DNA of 64,000 bases from Gerris lacustris (Eukaryota > Arthropoda > Insecta > Hemiptera > Gerridae), in NCBI GenBank assembly GCA_951217055.1, contig OX578283.1, positions 1,922,001 through 1,986,000 of the forward strand, read 5' to 3'. The position numbers were made by a program, and so were the translations under genes. The first letter of the stretch is position 1. Every line of letters begins with the position of its first letter. Positions 35,309 through 46,006 of this stretch are shown here, piece by piece. The notes beneath the pieces were generated by a model that saw nothing but the letters and a program-made list of their open reading frames with translations, made no database searches and was not told the DNA's origin.

Positions 35309-35342
35309 ATGAACAGTGAAACCTCTTCCAATGTAGCTCCAG
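35309..35342 (+). CDS. C2H2 zinc-finger gene, exon 1 (11 codons plus G)
   Basis: ATG at 35309 encodes MNSETSSNVAP and stops in phase 1 at a strong donor, CCAG/GTAACT. Both downstream linker exons and the finger exon begin in the matching phase, so the joined frame stays open. The 34-nt length and Ser/Asn-rich start resemble the short first exons of insect zinc-finger genes. It is reconstructed from splice signals and frame alone, and other first exons could exist. Confidence 0.55.
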
Positions 35343-36744
35343 GTAACTTTATTCTCTAATTAAACTTGCCGGCTAAAGTGAATTGTACGGTACCATGGAA
35401 TTTTGTTCTTCGATTTCGACTTCTACCTGGTCTATACGCAGCAGGATAATTTTTCTTTAGAAAATGAGCGGAGCATCGCGAAGCGGTGTGGAGCGGCCGT
35501 TAAAAATTCTAGGGCAAAAAAATTAATTTTGTACTTCGATTCTGTAAACAGTACCGTACAATTCACTTTTACTTGCCTCGTCTAGAGTTCAATGGACCGG
35601 TTTCTTGCGTATTAAAATTACATTATTAAATATGTATATAAACATAATAAGATATGTTATTAAGAAATCAATTATTCCTTTATACAGGGGTACTCACTAC
35701 GCGGGTACTCATTACCGCATGTGGCCCTCGACCGTACGTAAAACTCGCGATATTTTTCCCATTATCTTACCTCGTAGAAATACAGCGGCCCTTAGACATT
35801 TTCAGATTCTGAAATTTGGCTCTTGATGCAATCCTGGTGAGAAGCCCTGCTTTATAACATGTTGTAAAGTCAACGAACTTTTTTGTATTATTTTTATTTT
35901 ACCTATACTTTTGTTTCTTGCTCTGAAAATGTTAATGAATTTAGCGAAACGTTAGCATAAACCTTCTCACTGTGTTTTATTTGACAGCATCTTGCTTACA
36001 CTCTTATTGAATTCCAAATTTGTACTAAATTGGTCGTCTTTTGCTTGGTATTATCAAACATGTACAACATTACAGACTGACAAGGAGCAGATTTTGTTGA
36101 ATATAGGACGCTCTCTGTGCATGCTTTGGCTAAACTCGGCAATAGTGTACCCCTTCCGTGTAATCGATGTCTTTCGAAGTCGTTCAGTTGGCTTCGATAT
36201 ATCAATTCATCCCTTCCATTCGTATATAATAATTAATAATATATGTATATAATAATTATATATGTATGGTTTGTTCATAGGAGAGTTGATATCCCTTTGT
36301 CAAAAAATACGTTGGAGTGAGAAGGGGTGCGCTATTGCTGATATTTACCCATGCTTCAACTATTTCAATCTTGAGCCCAAGGTCGTGAACCTGGGAGTCT
36401 TGTGCACTGTCTCATATTTACGAGTACACACTATTAACTCAATAAAGGCTCTTAGAGGTGATTTATCTTTTAACTAATAAAGGGTTGCTCCTGTAAAAGG
36501 TTTGAAAACTACTGAGCTAGATATCTATGGGTTAAGAAGCATCCTCTTTCTTTTCCCCACCCTAGTTCAGATGTTTTCACTAGTTGTTATCTGTGGGAAG
36601 AACATATCAACTCACTGGCTTACTCTCATCTCTGTGCCGCTCTCCTTGTGCTACTAAAATCATAGAATCAGAACTTTTCTTTCGTCTGCTAATCACACAT
36701 TAAGCAGAAGCCAGGCCTGTTTTCTTCTGATCAAACATTGACTC
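35343..36744. other. Intron of the zinc-finger gene, no further gene
   Basis: Short unconnected ORFs only. A repeat-like start at about 35690 (GTACTCACTACGCGGGTACT) and a run of ordinary AT-rich intron sequence. Nothing conserved recognised. Confidence 0.4.
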
Positions 36745-36987
36745 TAAAGCCTTGTCCACACTAGTAGACATGTTGCGCGATTTTGGTCTCAGAGACATGT
36801 CCAGCGATTTGTCTATAGACATCGGCTAGACAAACGGCGTCTACGGTCTCGTTACTAGACCAAAAATCGCATGTCTATTGTTTTCCATTCTAAATGATAG
36901 ACATGGTGCAACGTTAGGCATGTTGCGCAACGTGTCTACAAGTGTGGACGCTAGACCTAGACTGTAGACGGTCTCAGCAGATGTCTA
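36745..36987. repeat. MITE remnant with TAGACATGTTGCGC repeats
   Basis: It starts AAAGCCTTGTCCACACTAGT. Internally it has several TAGACATG and GTCTA motifs in both orientations and a complementary AAGTGTGGAC near 36943. It belongs with the (T)AAGCC-ended elements at 4725 and 23456. The right end abuts the LINE tail. Confidence 0.6.
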
Positions 36988-37179
36988 TAATAAATAAATA
37001 AATAAATAAATAAATATATATTTTATTGTTTGAGACATTTCAGTATACAATAGTCAAATCTAATTTTGTACATCAAAAAAAATAAATAAATAAATAAAAA
37101 TAACAATAAGATATTACACGAATATCACAGTCAACAGTTAATAACTAATAATTACAAACAAAAACACAAAAACAACTAA

Positions 37180-40026
37180 TTAACAATAACTATTTAAATT
37201 TAAAAATTCATTAATACTATAACATGGATTCTCTAATAAAAATTCTTTAATTCGTAAACAATAGTTAACTAATGGTAACTTTCTAGTGTAGCTGCTTAAC
37301 TTATTGTAAAACTTAAAACCTAAATTTCTGTGTCCTGTGCATGACTTATTTAATCTACAACTGGTAAGTACCAAGTTATCTTTATTTCTTGTATCATAAG
37401 TATGAATATTTTTATATGTAATAAAACTATTTAAATTCACTTTCACATATCTTAAACATTGATATATAAATAAATTATACATAGTTAATATTCTTAATTT
37501 AATAAAAAGTGGTTTGCAGTGCTCTGTGTTTTTTGCTCCTGCCAATATTCTTATTACTTTTTTCTGTTTCAGAAATATCTCTGTCGATTCAGCATGGCCC
37601 CATAGAATAAGTCCATAACTAATATGGCTCTCAAATATAGCGTGATACGCCGATTTAAGGGAATCATCGTCCAGATAGTTTTTCAGTTTCCTGAACAGAA
37701 AGACTTTAGTAGAAAGTTTCTTCTCTAGCTCTGTAATATGCTTCTTCCAGTTAAGTTTACTATCTAAATTAATTCCTAGGAATTTAATACTATTATTTAT
37801 GTTTTCATCTTCCTCAGATCTTTTTAATGTAAAATTTATTATCTGAGTTTTATCTGTATTTAGACAGAAACCGTTCATTTCAAACCATGACTGAGCTAAG
37901 GCTAGCTCCTCTGTTAGCTTAATTTTATTTTCTTGATTACTTTTACTTTTAGTCATTAGATTTGAGTCGTCGCAATACATAATAGCTTTATTAACTCTAT
38001 TATCTTTTTCTTTCTGTTCTAGGTAACCTGGGAAGTCGTTAATAGCAATTAAAAAAAGGGTCGGTCCTAAATTTGAGCCCTGAGGCACTCCTAACCTGAC
38101 AGGTAGCATCTGCGATCTTTCATCTTCACTGCCTACGTATTGAAGTCTATTTTCAAGATAGCTTTTGAGCATTTGTAAAGCAGCAGCTTTAATATTATAT
38201 TGCTCGAGTTTAAGAAGTAGAAGTGAGTGAGGTACGAGATCAAAAGCTTTGCTCAGGTCACAGCAGGCTAATAATGTTTCTGTTTTATCCTCGAAACCAT
38301 CAACTATGAACTCGACAGCAGACTGAACAGCATCAACTGTACTTTTACCTTCTCTGTAACCATATTGTGACTCAGTAAATAAATTATTCTTTTCAAAATA
38401 AGCTTTAATGTCTCTATTTATTACTACTTCTAATATTTTAGAAATCACAGGTATGATTGCTACCGGACGGTAGTTGTCGAGTGTGTCACTGTCACCTTTC
38501 TTAAACACAGGTACTATCCTTGTAATCTTGAAAGCGTCTGGAAAAATTCCTTCTCTTAAGCAGCGATTGACTAAAAAAGTCAGTGGCTCACTAATGAAAT
38601 CAAAAATACTTTTTAAAAACTTATTAGAGAAACCATAGTAATCTCTACTTGCAGAGTTAGAAAGATTTGCTACTATTTTCCTAATATCTTGACTTGTCAC
38701 TCCTTCCTTTCCAAAAGTACATAATTGTATTTCTGGATCGGGTAAGTTATTTTTTGCTGCATCAATGGCATTGTCTTTATTCGTATTGATATTATTCGAC
38801 AATTGTTCAATAGACTCCAAAAAATACTGATTCACCTCCTCGGGACTGAAATTATTAAGCTTATTTTTTTTTGAATGCCGAAACGAATTAATAATATTCC
38901 AGGACTCCTTAGTCTTATTACTCGATAATGCCATTTTTTCACCGAAGAAGTCTTTTTTTGCCTTTGTAATAGCTGCTCTGTACTTAATTTTTTGTATTTT
39001 ATAAGCCTTTTCAAAAGGTTCTCCAAAACCTTGCCAAAGATCGAACAACTTTAGCAGTCTATCCCTCATTTCCAATAGACCAGGAGAGTACCACGGGTGA
39101 CGCTTACAATCATTAGTTTTACAAGGTTTTTTCTTCATAGGAAAACTAAAATCCAAAATATCATTAAGGGTGTTCATAAAGTTGGTAACTTGCTCATTTA
39201 TACTTCCTCTCAAGAAAAATGATTCCCAATTTATAGCTGTAAGATGTTGTAGAAATAACTGCGTGCCCTCTTCTGTAATCGGTCTGGAGTAATGATACCT
39301 ACGCTCTGTTTTTGCTTTTCCATTATTAATTTCTATCTTAAAATCCTTGTGATCAGCAAGACTACCGGCTATCTGGTACGCTATATTATCGTCATTACTA
39401 AAGATATTGTCCAGACAATTTTCTCCACGAGTGGGAACAGTTACTAGTTGGCGCATATTGTATTCTCTGAAGAGATTAACTAACTTATTAACTTCATCTG
39501 CATCGGTGTTAAAGTGATAGTTAAAATCACCGACTACGTTAACATTCTTCTTACCGACACAGGCTTTCTCCAATGCTTTAGCCATGTTATCATAAAATTT
39601 AACTTTACAGCCTCTATTAGATCTGTAAGTAACAATAATTACTGTATCTGTTTCTTTAACTTCAATGCCGGCCAGTTCGCAATCCATTTCAATTGATTCT
39701 ATGATTAAAGCTTTAGACTCTAGATTGTCCCTGGTAAACACAGCTGTACCTCCATGCTGATATTCAGTCCTACAGAAACAAGACTTCAGAGTAAAATCAG
39801 CAATAATTAAAACTTTAAGTTCTTCTTCGGTCATCCAATGTTCAACCACCAAAAGAACATCAATTTTCTCTCTTTCCAAAATGACTTCTATCTCATCTGT
39901 TTTGTTGTTCAAACACTGCGCGTTAACATAATAAAGTCTTAGACTCTCTGCCTGCTTCCTCACTGAAGTCCGTTTTCCTTTCTCTTCATTAGCATTTTCT
40001 TTAATGGTACCACCATTAGCACTCAT
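37180..40026 (-). CDS. LINE ORF2: AP endonuclease and reverse transcriptase
   Basis: Target-primed reverse transcription enzyme, 948 residues from the Met codon at 40026 (the frame is open to 40092, giving 970). Counting from 40092, the apurinic-type endonuclease covers about residues 50-260: YYVNAQCLNNK at 54-64, the catalytic E in VVEHW (E84), GDFNYHF, and ADHKDF in place of SDH. The RT domain holds the fingers motif GVPQGSNLGP near 667 and catalytic YCDD near 705 (YADD is more usual). The C-terminal region includes LWGHAES and TRNKDN. I prefer the later start because its ATG overlaps the ORF1 stop as ATGA. No frameshift or stop. Group assignment (CR1/L2 rather than true Jockey) is tentative. 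Confidence 0.92.
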   Translation of the reverse strand: MSANGGTIKENANEEKGKRTSVRKQAESLRLYYVNAQCLNNKTDEIEVILEREKIDVLLVVEHWMTEEELKVLIIADFTLKSCFCRTEYQHGGTAVFTRDNLESKALIIESIEMDCELAGIEVKETDTVIIVTYRSNRGCKVKFYDNMAKALEKACVGKKNVNVVGDFNYHFNTDADEVNKLVNLFREYNMRQLVTVPTRGENCLDNIFSNDDNIAYQIAGSLADHKDFKIEINNGKAKTERRYHYSRPITEEGTQLFLQHLTAINWESFFLRGSINEQVTNFMNTLNDILDFSFPMKKKPCKTNDCKRHPWYSPGLLEMRDRLLKLFDLWQGFGEPFEKAYKIQKIKYRAAITKAKKDFFGEKMALSSNKTKESWNIINSFRHSKKNKLNNFSPEEVNQYFLESIEQLSNNINTNKDNAIDAAKNNLPDPEIQLCTFGKEGVTSQDIRKIVANLSNSASRDYYGFSNKFLKSIFDFISEPLTFLVNRCLREGIFPDAFKITRIVPVFKKGDSDTLDNYRPVAIIPVISKILEVVINRDIKAYFEKNNLFTESQYGYREGKSTVDAVQSAVEFIVDGFEDKTETLLACCDLSKAFDLVPHSLLLLKLEQYNIKAAALQMLKSYLENRLQYVGSEDERSQMLPVRLGVPQGSNLGPTLFLIAINDFPGYLEQKEKDNRVNKAIMYCDDSNLMTKSKSNQENKIKLTEELALAQSWFEMNGFCLNTDKTQIINFTLKRSEEDENINNSIKFLGINLDSKLNWKKHITELEKKLSTKVFLFRKLKNYLDDDSLKSAYHAIFESHISYGLILWGHAESTEIFLKQKKVIRILAGAKNTEHCKPLFIKLRILTMYNLFIYQCLRYVKVNLNSFITYKNIHTYDTRNKDNLVLTSCRLNKSCTGHRNLGFKFYNKLSSYTRKLPLVNYCLRIKEFLLENPCYSINEFLNLNSYC

Positions 40027-41039
40027 GTTTTGAAAGTTCCTGGCCTCGCCTTCTTTAAAAAATATATTCTTACAAGAACATTTTCCGGCCACACGTCTTC
40101 CTTCAATAGAAGATCTTTGATATCTGCATCAACAGTCAGCTTGTAACTACAACTTAAACTCTTCTCATTAGAGATATCTTCTACATCAAATTCATTATTT
40201 GGAAAAAGTTTATTTAAATGACTTGTTATTAGGTTTATATCTGTGCCCTTTGCAACTCTACCGACATACAAAAAAGACTTTTTGGGTATTCCCTTAAAAG
40301 AAAATTCTGCATTATTCGATTTATTGCTTCCAATAACTTTCATAATATTTTTTCTTTCTGATTGTTGGTCAGAATTTCGATTATTGGATTTAACTTCTGG
40401 TTTTGGAGTTTTACCTTCTTTCCTTTTATTTTTTGATTCAACAACTTTCCAAGAATCATTTTTGTTATCTGACTCATCATTAACTGAAAAGGAATTAGGC
40501 CCTTGATTTCCAGGTAAATTTTTTGCTTCATCCTTAGAGTTGGAGGTTATAACCTCCAGGTTATCAGTCATATCAACAACAGGTGTCAATGCCGGAATGT
40601 CATTTACATTTCCACTGTCTTTTTCAAAAATCTCTGTAGTCTTTTCGTCATCATCTAATAGTTTATAACCATTATTGTCATTTCCAACAGATTTAGTGCC
40701 GTATTCCGTGTTTTTAATGTTAAAAACAGTGCCATTTCCTGCGTTATTTTCGTCAGAAACACATGTTGTGCGGGATGCCTTAAAATCCTTAAGTTCCATT
40801 TTAATATCAATTAGATGGCTAATTATAGTCGTAAAATTTATGAAAGGACAGTTGGGACAAAAGAAACGCAAAGATCGTTTACCTTTAAGTGCTACACTTT
40901 TGAGTTCAGTGCAAGAGAGTCCCGAACATTTTTCGTGGATTTTTCCTTCACAGAAATCACAGGTAACACAACCAGTTTTGTTATTAAGGTCTAGTTCACA
41001 AACCAAACACTTTTTACACTTATCCATTGTCTCAAACAA
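40023..41039 (-). CDS. LINE ORF1 with N-terminal PHD-type zinc finger
   Basis: A 338-residue ORF1 protein, expected to bind RNA or act as chaperone in the retrotransposon particle. Residues 11-64 hold a C4HC3 pattern (C11, C14, C27, C30, H35, C38, C61, C64), a PHD finger as found in ORF1 of CR1-group LINEs. The middle (90-230) is acidic then Lys/Asn-rich and low in complexity. The C-terminal part (about 245-330) may be a small folded RNA-binding domain (SFLYVGRVAKGTDINLITSH resembles an RRM start). It ends TGA at 40025-40023, overlapping the ORF2 ATG. Confidence 0.88.
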   Translation of the reverse strand: MFETMDKCKKCLVCELDLNNKTGCVTCDFCEGKIHEKCSGLSCTELKSVALKGKRSLRFFCPNCPFINFTTIISHLIDIKMELKDFKASRTTCVSDENNAGNGTVFNIKNTEYGTKSVGNDNNGYKLLDDDEKTTEIFEKDSGNVNDIPALTPVVDMTDNLEVITSNSKDEAKNLPGNQGPNSFSVNDESDNKNDSWKVVESKNKRKEGKTPKPEVKSNNRNSDQQSERKNIMKVIGSNKSNNAEFSFKGIPKKSFLYVGRVAKGTDINLITSHLNKLFPNNEFDVEDISNEKSLSCSYKLTVDADIKDLLLKEDVWPENVLVRIYFLKKARPGTFKT

Positions 41040-41269
41040 TATGAAAATAGCTTAAAAATTGGAGCACGAACTTAATCAATCTGTTATCACTGTTATCTAA
41101 ATTTTGTTCACTTTTCTTGTGTCCGATTCTTGTGTTTTATGCACTTGGGTTAATTCTTTAAAATCTTTCCAAGCATAATAGTTTAAATGGTTAATTTACC
41201 TTTTCCAGAACGAACTGTAGTTACAATTTACATTTGTAGAAAAGTTGTGTTAAAATGTAAATGCTTTAA

Positions 41270-41860
41270 CCCTTTGAGACACGGGCTGGCGCATGGAGTG
41301 CGCCATAAGTAAAAAAGTTTCTGCAAATCACAGATTCACGATGCGAGAATAATAAATCCTCACTCTACCCTGCCACTAGAGACCCCTAAAACAGATGAAA
41401 CAGTCTGCTTTGATTATTGCTTCGTTCTGCATTGTTTCGCCGTGTTTATTTGTCTTGGTGTACTGTATGCGCCGCCCGTGCCACCATGTCCGGTATAGAA
41501 AAATTTTGCCATCCGGATCAATATTTTTCGGTTTTGCATGAGTAGTCGGATTAGGATGATGGTTGTGAGAAGTTATCTTAGGACTTGACAACTAATAATA
41601 AATAGGGTTGATAATTAAGATTGAAAGCCCGATACTAAGTCAGAACGCTGAAGGAGTAATTACTGATTTTTTATTTTATAATTCAAGATATCATTGAAAA
41701 ATAAATATGTAATACATCAATTGACTTTTTAGTTCAACTTTTCCAAAACGCAATCTAGATAATCTGGATTTAACCAATTTATGGTTTGAATAATGCATTG
41801 GCGTATAGAGTGCTCCGCCCGTGCCTCTTTGTTTGTCCACTATAGCCGTGCTACGAAGGG
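41270..41860. repeat. piggyBac-type MITE with TTAA on both sides
   Basis: TTAA at 41266-41269 and 41861-41864; the ends read CCCTTTGAGACACGGGC and, in complement, CCCTTCGTAGCACGGC. Second inner repeats GGCGCATGGAGTGC and GGCGTATAGAGTGC are direct. Non-coding apart from chance ORFs. Its right end is 68 bp before the linker exon at 41929. Confidence 0.75.
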
Positions 41861-41928
41861 TTAAGTAACTTTCTTGTTAGTATTATTAATAGTGCATAGA
41901 ATAATTATGCTTTGTGTTGTTACTCTAG

Positions 41929-42030
41929 TTGAGCAGATAAAATGTGAGCCGAGTCTGGAAATGTTCTTTAATACAGAAGATACTTCACCTGCCAGGCAAC
42001 AAGTAGAGGAGAGACCAATCAGTCCACCAG
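41929..42030 (+). CDS. Zinc-finger gene, alternative linker exon a
   Basis: It starts after TACTCTAG and ends at CCACCAG/GTAACA, with phase 1 on both sides. It encodes VEQIKCEPSLEMFFNTED...SPARQQVEERPISPP. The acidic IKCEP phrase is typical of the region before finger arrays in insect C2H2 proteins and looks like a SUMO consensus (IKCE). Its paralogue is at 44582-44689; the shared sequence extends about 60 bp into the upstream intron. Confidence 0.65.
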
Positions 42031-43435
42031 GTAACACATTAAAATAATTATTTCCTATGTATGCGCACCTTTTAACTAAAGGTTTAGAAAACTATGAATA
42101 CATATTATACTTAGTTTAGAGAGAGAGTTTGAACCTGCGCCGATTATGTATTTCTGTTGACAATACAAAAATTCTTCATTAGTTAAACAAAATTGTTAAA
42201 TTTTTGATAAATATTGGCAGTAAATTCAAACTAACTTGAACCCTGGCAGGTAAGTGAGGCTATTTCCTTTTAAATAATATAACTTAAAAGACTTGGCTGT
42301 AGGGTAGAGAGTCTTGTAACTAAGATACGGTCTATCTCTGGTTCTACTGGACTGATTTTCCTCCAACAATTTCTTATTATAATTATGTTACACGTCTCTG
42401 TATGAAGTTATCAACGCAGTTATATTCCGATGTATCAATAATTACAAGGTTTTATTATGTTTCTCTTGCCTATGAAAGATAAATATTGTAATGTATATCA
42501 GACCCACTTCAAAACCAGCAGTCATTAGTTCAATTAAATCATTTTAGTCGAGGAGATAGCGTGCAAAAAAGCGTCTGACTAACATCAAGCTAGAATTTTG
42601 TGTATAAGTAAATGTTTTGGTGCCTTTTAAGAATATATGTTTAGCTAAGTTCGTCTGTGGGTGTGGGACATAGCTTGGCAATAGGCATTTGAAAAAAACA
42701 AACCGGTGGAGAGCAGCCATGTCCCGCCCTTTTTGGTTGACAATATGATTTTCATGATCCTGAGTACGAACTTAGTTAGTAGACCAATAGTCAACTTAAT
42801 AGGTTAGTTAGTCAAATATTACTCGAAATCAAAGTGTTCCCCTGTCAAGGGACAAACTACCATCAACTTGATTATTGGTCTACTAACTAAGTTTGTAGTT
42901 AGGATCATAAAAATCACATTGCAGATATAAGAGGTTCCATATTAAAAACAAATAAGGATTGGAATTAATCTCAAATAGAAGGTTATTTAGATGCAGGTTA
43001 TAAACAAAGATAAACATGGTCGAAAAAGCAGTGTCGCCAACCTGATTTCAACAACTTCATTACATTAGCCATTCATTTTCTACTATTTATAAAATAATTA
43101 AGTTGCAATCTTAACTTTTTCGCCCTACTTTTACTTTTTCTCCCTACTTTTTGAGTTAAGGCGGAAATAAACATGCTAGTATAAAAGCATGCCAGTGGCG
43201 AGTTACTAGCACGTCAGTAGCTGGCATGCTGCAGACGCTGTGTACATTTGCCAGTGAAACAGCATGCTAGTATCATCCGGATGATCGGTCTTGTGCAAGC
43301 TACTAGCACATGACAATACACATTCCAGTCACAGTTCTAGATTTGAAACCGGCAATCGTTTCTTGCCTTCTTTTAGCCGGAATAAATTATGAAATAATTG
43401 TATTTGATTTAATTAATTTTGATAGTTTTATTAAT
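42031..43435. other. Intron, with a foldback at 42741-42921
   Basis: Inverted arms carry ACTTAGTTAGTAGACCAATA (left) and its complement (right), beginning CAATATGATTTTCATGATCC. Near 43160-43275 the phrase GCATGCTAGTAT and relatives occur in both orientations, another decayed inverted repeat. No exon recognised. Confidence 0.5.
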
Positions 43436-44508
43436 TGAAATGAAATGAAAATCTTTTTATTTGCTGAGATCACATCTCTGTGATATACAAAAGTCAGATA
43501 TAAATAAATAATAGTAACAAAGAACAATAACATCATTAATTAATAAATGGTTAAAATTAATCATAAATAAAATAAATAACAACATAAAAAATTACACATT
43601 AAAATCAAGTAAAAAGTACTCTTTTGTGCTGTACAATGGATTTTTTTAAAAGAAACGCTTTAATATAAATGTTAAATTTGTCTAGAGGTAAACACTTTAC
43701 CTTTGGATGCAATTTATTATAAAATTTGTGTCCCAGCACACTATGTCCGACTTTGGACCTGTCCAGTCTGTATTGAGTCAGCTTTATATTATCTTTCTGT
43801 CGTGTATCAAAGTGGTGAGTGTCTTTTATTTTATCTATACCATTTACCCTACTTTTTACAAACTTTAAACAATAAAAAATATAAATACTATAAAATGTTA
43901 AGATTTTTAGTCGTAGGAAAAGTGGGCGACAATGTTCCGTCTGCTTTGCTCCTGCAAGTATTCTGACGGCTTTTTTTGCTTTCTGAAGATTTCTTGGGAC
44001 TCCGCATGACCCCACATCAGAACTCCATACTTCATGTGACTCTCGAAAAGAGCATGATATGCCGGCTTCATAGCCTCTTCTGGCAGATACTTCCTTAGCG
44101 TGTTAAGTAGGAATAACTGAGATGAAAGCTTCTTCTGTACTTTTCCTATTTGATTCTTCCAAGTTAATTTGGAGTCAAGAGTTAGTCCTAAAAATTTAAT
44201 TGACTTGGCTTCTCCACTAGGTCTGAGAGTAAACATGATTTCTTGGGTTTTTTCGTCATTTAGGAAAAAACCATTGCTAGTAAACCATTCGTTGGTACTT
44301 TCATTTAGCCTTCTTATACTAACTAGGCAATTTTCTACATCACTACTCGTCGACATGATGATTGAATCATCACAGTACCCTTGTTAGAAGTTCCTGATCT
44401 TATTGTTTCCATGTAAGAATGGTAATCATTTATGGTAATGAGGAACAGTGTTCCTCCTAGATGAGAGCCTTGAGGTACACCTTGTTTGACCGGAAGAAAA
44501 GAATTTTA
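43436..44508 (-). pseudogene. 5'-truncated, frameshifted LINE related to 36988-41240
   Basis: Only the RT C-terminus remains. On the minus strand there is GVPQGSHLGGTLFLITINDY in one frame, then (frameshift) YCDDSIIMSTSSD and the palm/thumb region to LMWGHAESQEIF, then another frameshift into VRILAGAKQTEHCRPLF and the tail. The 3' end shows CAAATAAAAAG and repeats of CATTT. Protein identity with the other LINE is partial, so it is a different subfamily. Truncation at 44508 is typical of abortive reverse transcription. Confidence 0.85.
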
Positions 44509-44581
44509 AAATGTCAATTAACTTTCTTGTTATTATTATTAATAGTGCATAGAATAATTAGGCTTTTTGTTTTTATTCCAG

Positions 44582-44689
44582 TTGAGGAGATAAAATGTGA
44601 GCCGAGTCTGGAAATGTTCTTTAATACAGAAGATACTTCACCTGCCAGACATTCCCAACTAGCAGAGGAGTTTTCCTTCAATCCACCAG
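44582..44689 (+). CDS. Zinc-finger gene, alternative linker exon b
   Basis: It follows TTTTATTCCAG and ends CCACCAG/GTAACA, again phase 1 to phase 1, 108 nt. It encodes VEEIKCEPSLEMFFNTED...SPARHSQLAEEFSFNPP: the first 23 residues are nearly identical to exon a and the tail differs. Either exon, both or neither preserves the frame from exon 1 to the finger exon, so alternative or mutually exclusive use is possible. The upstream intron (AACTTTCTTGTTATTATTAT) is copied too. Confidence 0.65.
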
Positions 44690-44943
44690 GTAACACACTA
44701 CAGTTATCCTTGATATTCCTGCGGTCTTTCTTATGTATCTTATTTCCATTGCTTCTTGGGTGGGGCTTTTATTTTTTAACTTGGTTATACAAACGATAAA
44801 TTCTAATGTTCCAGTCTGAAATAATAAAAAATTGAAAATGCTAATAGACACAGGTGCACAAGCAAACCTGTTGACTCTTAACTATTTAAAGTCTATAGTA
44901 CAGTCAATCTGTCGTGATAAAGGCTGTCTGCGGAAAAAATTCA

Positions 44944-45366
44944 AGACTGATTTTTTTTTTTTTGTGTGGATCGCTTGGGACACATGAGAAAAGCTTAACT
45001 CCAACTTTTCGGGAACATCCGGACAGCGGAAGTACGGTTTACGGGGTACAAAAGTCATAAAAGTATATACCCTTCATGATGCATGTCGTTGGAAAGATCT
45101 TTAAGAGTACAGCAATTTTTGTTATATACACTTTTGTCATATTTCCATTTAAGGGGGGGGGGGGGGGGTAATACATGAAAAAAAAAAAGAAGATCAATGA
45201 ACAATAAATTTGAGCAGCAGAAATTTGCGACTACATTTTTTTTGCGTGAATCGCTTGGGGCACATGAGAAAAGCTTAACTCCAACATTTCGGGAACTTAC
45301 GGACAGCGGAAGTACGGTGTACGGAGTACAAAAGTCAAAAAAGTATATAGTCTTCATGATGCATTT
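44944..45366 (+). repeat. Direct duplication of about 140 bp
   Basis: AGAAAAGCTTAACTCCAAC followed by CGGACAGCGGAAGTACGG and CTTCATGATGCAT appears at 44988-45083 and again at 45267-45364. The two units are separated by a G-run (45150-45168) and an A-run. No ORF. It abuts the left inverted repeat at 45372. Confidence 0.65.
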
Positions 45367-45371
45367 CTGTG

Positions 45372-45476
45372 CCTCGGGATTTAGGGACCATGGTTCCTAC
45401 GGCTTCGCCTCAAGAACCAACTTTTTCGCTCAGGGAATAATGGCTTACTTTACTCCCTAGGTGCATAAATAACTAT
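45372..45476. repeat. Left 105-bp inverted repeat flanking the Merlin-like gene
   Basis: It reads CCTCGGGATTTAGGGACCAT ... GGGAATAATGGCTTACTTTA ... AACTAT and is the reverse complement of 55178-55282 with few changes. A degenerate second unit (CTCAGGAAACAAC ... ACTCCCGTGGTGCGTACTTA) follows at 45595-45690, just before the transposase ATG. Confidence 0.7.
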
Positions 45477-45775
45477 ACTTTTCTTTTTCTTTTACTTAAA
45501 TAATTTAAAACTAAAATCTTTGTACGTACCTAGGGAGTAAAAATCAATTGTACCCGAGCGAATAATTAACTCCTTCGACTCTGTCTCGGGAGTTAAAATT
45601 ATGGTTTCCTCGGCTTCACCTCAGGAAACAACTTGATCGCTCAGGGTGCAATCACTTATTTTACTCCCGTGGTGCGTACTTAACTATTTAATACCATTAC
45701 TTTGATTTATTTTATTTTTCTTTGACATTTGTATTTACAAATTTGTAATTGCTTAATTGTTTTTAACACGACTCG

Positions 45776-45863
45776 ATGGATGCCCTGCTAGATCTTAAGT
45801 TGAAAGATGTTTTTGCTCTGACATCATCGCATGACAATTGGGCATTTTACCTCTGGCTCCAAG
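45776..45863 (+). CDS. Merlin/IS1595-type transposase, exon 1
   Basis: DDE transposase of the Merlin superfamily (eukaryotic relatives of IS1016/IS1595, ISXO2-like domain). The five exons join to 927 nt, 308 residues. Exon 1 encodes MDALLDLKLKDVFALTS through a short helical lead ending LWLQ and stops in phase 1 at CCAAG/GTAAGT. Exon 2 holds a Cys-rich zinc ribbon and the SGTFFEGSRL phrase. Exons 3-5 hold the catalytic core: D158 (VEIDET), D219 (VISDSWA) and E254 (LIEGTW). Length and motif order match intact Merlin proteins. It may be an active element or a domesticated copy; inverted repeats outside it favour an element. Confidence 0.75.
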
Positions 45864-46006
45864 GTAAGTTTTTTATATTACTCATTTTTACTGCATTATT
45901 AATACTCTGATATTGCTTAAATTTTTAATACTTAAATATTATTATGATATTATAATAACTCTTTGTATACACTATATTAATACTCTTGCTTTTTCTCTTT
46001 TTCTAG

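Larger units (their letters stand above)
36988..41240 (-). mobile_element. Nearly complete CR1/L2/Jockey-group LINE
   Basis: Minus-strand non-LTR retrotransposon with two intact ORFs. Its 3' UTR ends in CAATAAAATATATATTTA followed by (ATTT)n at 36988-37016; a second (ATTT)n patch lies at 37080-37100. The 5' end is not sharply defined; about 200 bp of possible 5' UTR precede ORF1, and TTAA of a separate MITE starts at 41266. It lies antisense in the zinc-finger gene's first intron. Both ORFs are uninterrupted, so the insertion is young. Confidence 0.85.
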
